The position numbers and the translations under genes were made by a program. Positions 57,811 through 64,000 of a stretch of DNA of 64,000 bases are shown in pieces. Within the stretch, counting starts at the first letter, position 1. Every line of letters starts with the position of its first letter. The notes under the pieces are model-generated. The model worked only from the letters and a program-made list of their open reading frames with translations. It was not told the origin of the DNA and ran no database searches. The stretch comes from Ceratorhiza oryzae-sativae. Its lineage: Eukaryota > Basidiomycota > Agaricomycetes > Cantharellales > Ceratobasidiaceae. The stretch lies in assembly GCA_030998015.1 (NCBI GenBank), contig JARWMV010000247.1, forward strand, positions 124,001 to 188,000, read 5' to 3'.

Positions 57811-58358
57811 TTAAACGCCTACATACCCAAATGCTGGTTTACCCGATCGCCCGCCCCGGGCAAACCCCACACACTGCCATGCAAAGTAAATCATAAACCC
57901 GGCGAATAGTAACCCGACAATGGCGAGCCCGATAGTGAGCGCCTGGTTATTGCTAGTTGTGGGGTCCGTTCCGGAGTTGCTGGTACTGGACACGGACTCA
58001 GATTGGGGATCAGTGATGGACGTTCGGGGGATAAGGTGACTGATACTCCGTCCGAGTTTCTGATTATGTCATTAGATATCTGGAAATGACGGGGTCAAAC
58101 TGAACTGACTACCATAGTTGACTCGGCAAATCCTTCTCGACACGAGATACGCGGACTCATATCTATCGATATGCTGTGCAGTGTAGCCGATTAGTACCTG
58201 AAATTAACTCCCGGACACACTGGCTACCATTTGATTCGAGTTACCTCGTAGTTGGGATTGGCAGGATTCCTGGCGGACACGTTGAGAGCAATACTTTGGA
58301 ACAAGAACAAACTCCAGAAAGCCATGAAAAGCGTCTGAGATAGAGGCATGGGGTGCAT
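57811..58358 (-). CDS. small type I membrane protein, function unknown
   Basis: Not recognised. Exon 1 (ATG at 58356-58358 or 58347-58349) encodes a signal peptide (MAFWSLFLFQSIALNVSA) and NPANPNYE. A GT-AG intron (about 58203-58245) leads to VLIGYTAQHIDRYESAYLVS-RRICRVNY. A second intron near 58060-58115 precedes LGRSISHLIPRTSITD, a Ser/Thr-rich stretch (SVSSTSNSGTDPTTSNN), one membrane span (GLAIVGLLFAGFMIYFAWQC) and a short basic tail GRSGKPAFGYVGV. The stop is at 57811-57813. The layout suggests a cell-surface protein of about 130 residues. Confidence 0.6.
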
Positions 58359-59954
58359 AGCCGATTCTAGACCTAAGCTTATAGCTTAGAGCAAAGCGAG
58401 TAGCGAGCGACGAGGGATCGAAAAGCCTCACAGAGGCAGAAAAAGTAATTCAAGCGCTTTGCCTCTGTGGTTGAAGTTATTAAAATATTGGACGAGCGGT
58501 ATTCCCCGGTTGCCATGGTGGCACAAGTCGTGGCGCTTCTATCGGTGCCGCTCGGCGCTCTAATTGTTGAGCTGCGATTCGAGATCCATAGCGACATCTT
58601 TGACTTTGGCGGTTTGGGGGGAGGGTTCTGTTTTGCTTGGTAGTTCGATATAACAATCAGGTTCAGTTTGACGAGTTATGAAATGATCCATATCTTCTGA
58701 ACGCGCAACCTAGTGGACATGATCAGACATAATTCATCCCACGTTGAAGAATCGAAGTTTATTCATGCCTGCATCGCTCATTCTTATCGCTCCCCATTCT
58801 CGAAAGAGTTTTATCCGAGAGGTACAGATGAAATATGCGGGCAATGCATTAGTCCATGCAAAGTGAAAAGAGAACATCCTTCGTCAATAGCACGCGCGTT
58901 TTACCTTGCTGCAAATCATTCGCTTTCTTGATCGAGCCGATGGCTCGGTGGGTATACATGGGGGATTTGCAATAGACAGCGATATGTCGGATTTCATTGA
59001 CCGAGGACTTGCGGGGTTGAACCCAGATTGTCTCGGACGCGTCTGAGGAAGGGGCAGGAAGAAAGCCCGCCCACCCACTGGGGGCTATAGCATAGCCTAG
59101 ATAACCGTGTGAATAACGGAAATACTTTTCAAGCATTTTCGTGAATGATCCCTGAAATTTTGTGCCCTTTACTTCATTTTGAGTTCGGGTGCAAGAAATT
59201 TTGACATGCGGGCGCTGGGTAGCTCAAAGGAAGTTTCACAGCCTTCGTGCGGCTCACGATGGATACTTTCAAGTGCAGGTCGACCAGGGGAGGAATTCAA
59301 AAATGGTTCAGATAAGGGACACTGCCTACGGTTCTCTTGGGGGGTGGGGGGCGTTCGGCAAGTAACGAAATACATATGCATATATGCGTGGCTGCCAGGT
59401 ACGGAATCCCAAAAGGGAGACAGCGAGCTTGGGCCGGACGCCCAGCAACCATGCGGTACGCATTTCGCTACCTACTGGCTGCTGCCATCACTTGGAGAAT
59501 ACACGATAAGTGTGTAGCCAGAGCTGACGTAGAGCTGTGCATTGCATTGAGGTGTCCATCTAGTGCCAAACGGAATGTATGAAGAGAGGCCATGCTTCAG
59601 TCGCACCTGAGAGGATGCGTTCTGGCAGGATTAACCTTTCACGCGAACACGGCGTGGGCGGGAAGCGAGTCCCCATTGTGACATCTAACCTATTTGATAT
59701 GTAAATCGCCTCAGCTGAATGAATTTTCGGAGGCGAAATTGTAGGATTGAACAAGGCTGTCGTATCCTTTATGTCACGTAGGCTTGTCATATTATCGCCA
59801 CCACCCAGCATATAAGTAGCGGGATTTCGATAGCATATACAGGGTACATGTTAATTTGCAGCCCTCCATATTCTAAAAGGGTGGCTCCAGAGTAGTGAAT
59901 GAGAGCTGGACCAAATGTGGATGGAAATATCGGTTTCTCGCTCTAAACGTTCAA
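58359..59954. other. gene-free stretch
   Basis: No supported gene in the divergent region between the small membrane protein (-) and the F-box gene (+). Confidence 0.35.
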
Positions 59955-61743
59955 ATGACACGTGACTTGGCGAGAATCTGCGCGTGGTCGTCCAGGCGCG
60001 GCTCCAGGTCTCCGAGCGACGGGCGGTCATCCACGATACCTATTCAATCCTTGGATACACTGCCCATGGATGTCCTGACACAAATATTGTCATTTACTGC
60101 TCCTCGGCGTATCGGAGTATGCAGTGGGGTCGGTCACCAGGATAGCCTATTGATGTAACTTTCTAGGTTTGCCGCATGTTCAGGAGATTTGTTTCTACAA
60201 ACGAGTACTTGCAGTGCCTACTCGCATTGGAAAAATGTGGATACGTTGAACGTCAATGTCCAAGAACGGATTTGACTTGAGCTGAAAAGCCACGTCCGTT
60301 GAACGACTACCACAAGCGATGGTACGGTGACTCGGTAGATGTCAACCCAACTTGTTACCCAGTCCCAGAAGGGAGGACTAGAGTAGTAGCATCCACCAAC
60401 GGAACATGTGTATACTTGTCAGAAGGTCGGATGGGCTTGATGTTCTTCCAGCTGTCACCGGCGAACCGTGGGACAGAACTGGCGCAATGGAACGTCGATC
60501 TTGAACCCAAGCAGCACTCAATAGCAATTGATCGAAACCAATATCTATCGGCAGTGCTGGACAAGGTCCTCATCTTTCATTTTTTGACCGCCGCCACACA
60601 ACAGCCTCATCCAAAGGAACCTGGTTCTCCGATCGCGTTTCGTCACCCGAGCATACGTGATCCGGGTTGGACACGGGAAACCAGTATTAGGTTATGTGGA
60701 TCACTAGTTGCTGGTACATTTTCTGTTTATTCAACCGAGGCTCTCAAGCCAATTGGCTGGTGGTATGGAATTGGACGACGGGGCAAAAGATTCTCGTGTG
60801 TCGCTTCTCTTTGTTCACCGAGTACATTGATGGAAGATACGATTTACAATATTATGGAATAAAAAATGGACGCTGTACACCACGTCAGCTTCACTCGCTC
60901 TTCGATTTTTTGTCCGAGGACACGTACCACATCTGTCAATCGTTTGAGCCCGAGGGACCACTAGCTCAAAGTCTACCAGAAACCGCACCAGGCATCTTGG
61001 GGATCTACAAGTTCGATACTCGCACTACAGAATCGTTGAAACCACGGCACATCGCAACTCTCGCCCTACCTGCAAGGCAACGAAAAGAGACCAAAGAATG
61101 GCCGTGTAGTTGTCCTCTTCGTTGAACACTCCTATCGGCCGCCGACCTCAAGTCTGGGATATGTCCCATAATGACCGCCTCCTGTGCGTATCCATCCATG
61201 CACCCGACGAATAAGAGCATGTGTGTACGCTAGCAAGTATGTTATTAGATTATTCACACAGGGTACGCAAAGAACCAGTGTTATGGCCCGAGTGGGGAAC
61301 GCACGCCGCCTAGGATCTGCCCGACGGTCCGATTTCGAGTTGTAGCGAGAGTATGGCTAGCATACGGTCATCGGCTATTTGTTGTGGAAACCTCCTCAGC
61401 GGGGACCCAGTCGCTATTGAGGTGTTCGAATTCAGCCATGAGCCTGGAGCCGAGCCTGAAATGAGTTTGGTGGAGCGGTCGATTACGTCGGACCAAACGG
61501 AAGCAAGGGGTACGTCGATATATTTTTTCCTGCTTTCTGAAGATCGATGGAAAGTTGATCGTCGTGGCACAAATAGAAAACTACGAATTGAGAACGAGCC
61601 CCCGGTTTCTCGTGGGTGTCAACGACGACAATCGTGGGTGGCTGCGTTTTCCTTGGCGTCTGGGATCTAATCTGATTGTTGACCGGATATGCTCTAGTGA
61701 TAGTTTTTCGGGCACATCTAAATCCAATGTGCCTGTAAGGTGA
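59955..61743 (+). CDS. F-box protein
   Basis: Probable substrate receptor of an SCF ubiquitin ligase. The N-terminal F-box reads IQSLDTLPMDVLTQILSFT (about 60040-60095). After a short intron come SACSGDLFLQTSTCSAYSHW-like residues typical of the second half of fungal F-box domains. The body (NDYHKRWYGDSVDV, TNGTCVYLSEGR, ALDKVLIFHFLT-like) resembles a propeller-type region, with LVVWNWTTGQKILVCRF near 60750. Later exons include VWLAYGHRLFVVETSS (about 61350) and WLRFPWRLGSNLIVDRI, ending near 61741. Frame changes near 60735 and elsewhere need a missed intron or one-base losses. Start and end are approximate. Confidence 0.55.
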
Positions 61744-61968
61744 CCGAAAACGTACACATAGGAGCCCTTTATGGTAAACGAGGACGAGAGCTTGCGGTCA
61801 CGTGAAGACCAGCTCACCGGCACTTGTTAGCCCGCATCGGCTCAGGCAGGTATTGGGTGTAACAGGGGGTAGGGTGGCTATTCCCGGAAGCTTGAGAAAG
61901 GCACAGAGACCTTGGCTCAACCCTGAATTTGTTGTGCAAGCTCTAATATACGATCATATATTCTCGCA

Positions 61969-63590
61969 TCATCCCAGACACATGGGAAAGAAGAGAGGTA
62001 CAACACGTCCACGCACCACCGAGGTCCAAATGAATAATATGTTGCAACCAGAAACAAAAAAATGGATATAGAAACAGAGAGCATTTGTCGAACATGGAAA
62101 AAGTGAACGCGCAAGTGGGGGATAGTTTATAAAGAATGGAAACGCACGACAACGATAAACGAGTGACAACGACAACCCTACACGATCCCAGACTCGCCAA
62201 CCTAATCCCGCTACAGAACCGACCAATAAACCCGACACCAATTTACAACCTCCGGCCTGGCACGCCCAGAATATAATCGTAAACACTACGCTGAGGACCG
62301 CGACGAGTACGCAAACCCAAGCTGCACGTCCCATCAAAAGATTCCGCACGTATCTCTCGCGGATTCGCAGAGTCCTGAAGGGAGTTGTCTCGGACTGCTG
62401 GAAAAAGACGAGGATTGGGTCGAGTTCGTATTGATGTGAAATAAGGAGTAGGAAGGCGATTGTAAATGGGATGAAGAGCTGTTGTCATAGCGAATCAGAG
62501 AGACCCAAGAAAACAACTTAGGAACTCGACTTACGAAAAACCGCTTGCTCTTTGGCTTGACGTCCAAGAACACCAACGAGAACGCACACGCGAGCGCGAT
62601 CCACAGAACCAACAATCCTGCACACAACCTCACGAGCGCGCTGACGGGAGTCAAATTTCCAAAGGCCTTGGCCCGCAAGAATCGGGGAAAGGCATCCTGC
62701 TCCATCGCTCGAAACACGTATTCCTTTTGGTTGTGGAACATGTCAGGTACTTGAGCGAGAGCGGCGGCTTCGGCTTCGTATGAGGGGCTGGTGGGAGAGG
62801 GGAGAGAATGCGATGAGAGGGGGAAATCGTTGATTCGGAGGGCAGGTGGGAGGTAAACTTCTTTGTCCGCGCCGGGGACGAGGTACCGTGCAAAGATCCG
62901 CTCAGCGCTGGCGATCAAGTCTGCCCTGGTAATGGCGGCATCTCGGCTAGGATCGTAGGTGCCCGAACGGACATCCGCTTGAAGATTCCGCTTGTCCGCC
63001 GAGCCTTTTCAAACGGCGTCGTCGCGCGTGGATCCCGCTCATCCATTGCACTCGGCGCTCTAGCTGGTCTGTAACCGTCTGTGCCTGTGCCTCCGGGTGT
63101 GATGGGACGGCCGCTGAGTGGGGGTTGGGGTGAAGGAGTCCGGCCTCGCTTCTCGATGTCGCCGATTGTAGATGCCATGGTCGACCGCTTCGCCGTTGTA
63201 TTAGGCGACGTCGGCGTCGAGCTGTTTCCCATGCCCACTACGTGGCCGTATATACTCCCCCGGCGGCGGGCGTAGTCCCAGTACTGGGGCCAGTCGTCCC
63301 GGATCGTCCGACCCGACTTGCGGACGTCCTTGAAGTACGCACGGCACAGGTTCTCATGCTGCTGCACATCCAGCCAAAAGTCGAGTACGTCCTCTGCTCC
63401 CTCGCGCTGGAGGAACAGACTGCACAAAGGGAGTAATAAACGTCAGCCCAAAACTCAACATTCTGGGAGATCATGGGGGTGCGCACTAGAACATAAACAG
63501 GTCGACGGGTGGCCGGGTCTTGCGCGACAACACCTCCTCGAACGTCGGGAGGCGCTTGCGGTACTCTATCTCGGGGCGACTCTTCTCCAT
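61969..63590 (-). CDS. RGS-domain membrane protein (Rax1-like)
   Basis: Resembles yeast Rax1, a membrane protein with a split RGS fold that marks bud sites and may modulate G-protein signalling. ATG 63588-63590 opens EIEYRKRLPTFEEVLSRKT-RPPVDLF. An intron (about 63424-63486) leads to FLQREGAEDVLDFWLDVQQH and LCRAYFKDVRKS (RGS, first part). A Ser/Pro-rich insert follows (63230-62960), then RADLIASAERIFARYLVPG, EVYLPPAL and QDAFPRFLRAKAFGNLTP (RGS, second part). Membrane spans are LCAGLLVLWIALACAFSLVF, a second near 62450 (FTIAFLLLIS) and VCVLVAVLSVVFTIIFW. A one-base loss near 62941 is implied. The 3' end is uncertain: the frame stays open to 61969, longer than expected after the last span. 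Confidence 0.75.
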
Positions 63591-64000
63591 CGTGTCGCGC
63601 AACGAACAAGGGCAGAGTGAGGGGGGAAGAGCAGGAACAACAGCACGTTGCAAATTCACATGTATTGCTAGGTTACGTTACATCTACGGTAATACCGGAA
63701 ATGGAAATTGTGGCTGGTCGTTCGACAGGCGCCGGATCCGGGCGGAATATCAATATATTCCACGCCTATAGAATTGATTATATGAATGCTGTATGCTGAT
63801 GTGATAAGCCTACTACTGTAGAGGAATGGCATTTTGGTGATGCCAAGTGCAACTGCGTCTCGTGCTTTGTACTGCCATACAGAGCTACACCATTCACTTC
63901 TTTTAGGCATATAAATCACGAATAGCTGTGCAAATCGTACTCAGACACAGGCTTCATAGAACGTACATGCCCATGTGTAAGTTGAGGCGAGCCTGGTTCG
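63591..64000. other. window end, no gene seen
   Basis: Upstream of the Rax1-like gene; probably its promoter. Nothing coding is supported. Confidence 0.4.

Noticed and set aside
1..64000. CRISPR arrays, bacterial operons or prophage
   Set aside because: No regularly spaced repeats; spliced eukaryotic genes throughout.

Overview
The window looks like nuclear DNA of a filamentous basidiomycete, probably an Agaricomycete. Genes are split by many short introns (about 45 to 70 bases), and the gene set is typical of such fungi: Zn2Cys6 regulators, a TmpA-like membrane protein, a ferric reductase, a Rax1-like RGS protein, F-box and BTB proteins, GH10 xylanases, and hAT, copia and LTR elements. The tandem secreted xylanases would suit a plant-associated fungus such as the Rhizoctonia group, but the species assignment is an inference.

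Layout. 1.2-3.8 kb: a full-length Zn2Cys6 regulator (-). 8.1-10.1 kb: a UAS/UBX-domain ERAD-type protein (+). 10.5-16.1 kb: three minus-strand genes, namely a conserved protein resembling proteasome assembly chaperone 1, a ferric reductase and ribose-5-phosphate isomerase. 17.1-32.9 kb: a tandem array of four GH10 xylanase genes, all (+), sharing intron positions and a promoter block. Only copy 2 reads fully open and conserved. A 4.6-kb hAT transposon, itself interrupted by a 1.3-kb LTR, sits behind copy 1. 34.7-39.5 kb: two paralogous Zn2Cys6 regulators in tandem (-). 41.3-42.2 kb: a Thr/Pro-rich secreted protein. 44.5-50.5 kb: a BTB/POZ gene cut by a young Ty1/copia element with two 292-bp LTRs that look identical. 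50.8-58.4 kb: two small membrane-protein genes, a two-HMG-box protein probably of mitochondria, and a TmpA-like membrane flavoprotein. 60.0-63.6 kb: an F-box protein (+) and a Rax1-like RGS/membrane protein (-).

Two themes stand out. First, transposon history can be read directly: target-site duplications are visible for the hAT (8 bp), its nested LTR (5 bp) and the copia element (5 bp). In the BTB gene, removing the copia element and one duplication gives a continuous 313-codon frame. Second, many otherwise well-conserved genes break frame by what looks like one missing base. This suggests uncorrected sequencing indels as much as gene decay, so the frameshift-based pseudogene calls are provisional. 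No wholly new system was found. The most novel points are the GH10 array with its transposon insertions, a 9-nt and a 19-nt microexon, GC-AG introns, and a gag start codon lying inside the half-tRNA primer site of the copia element.
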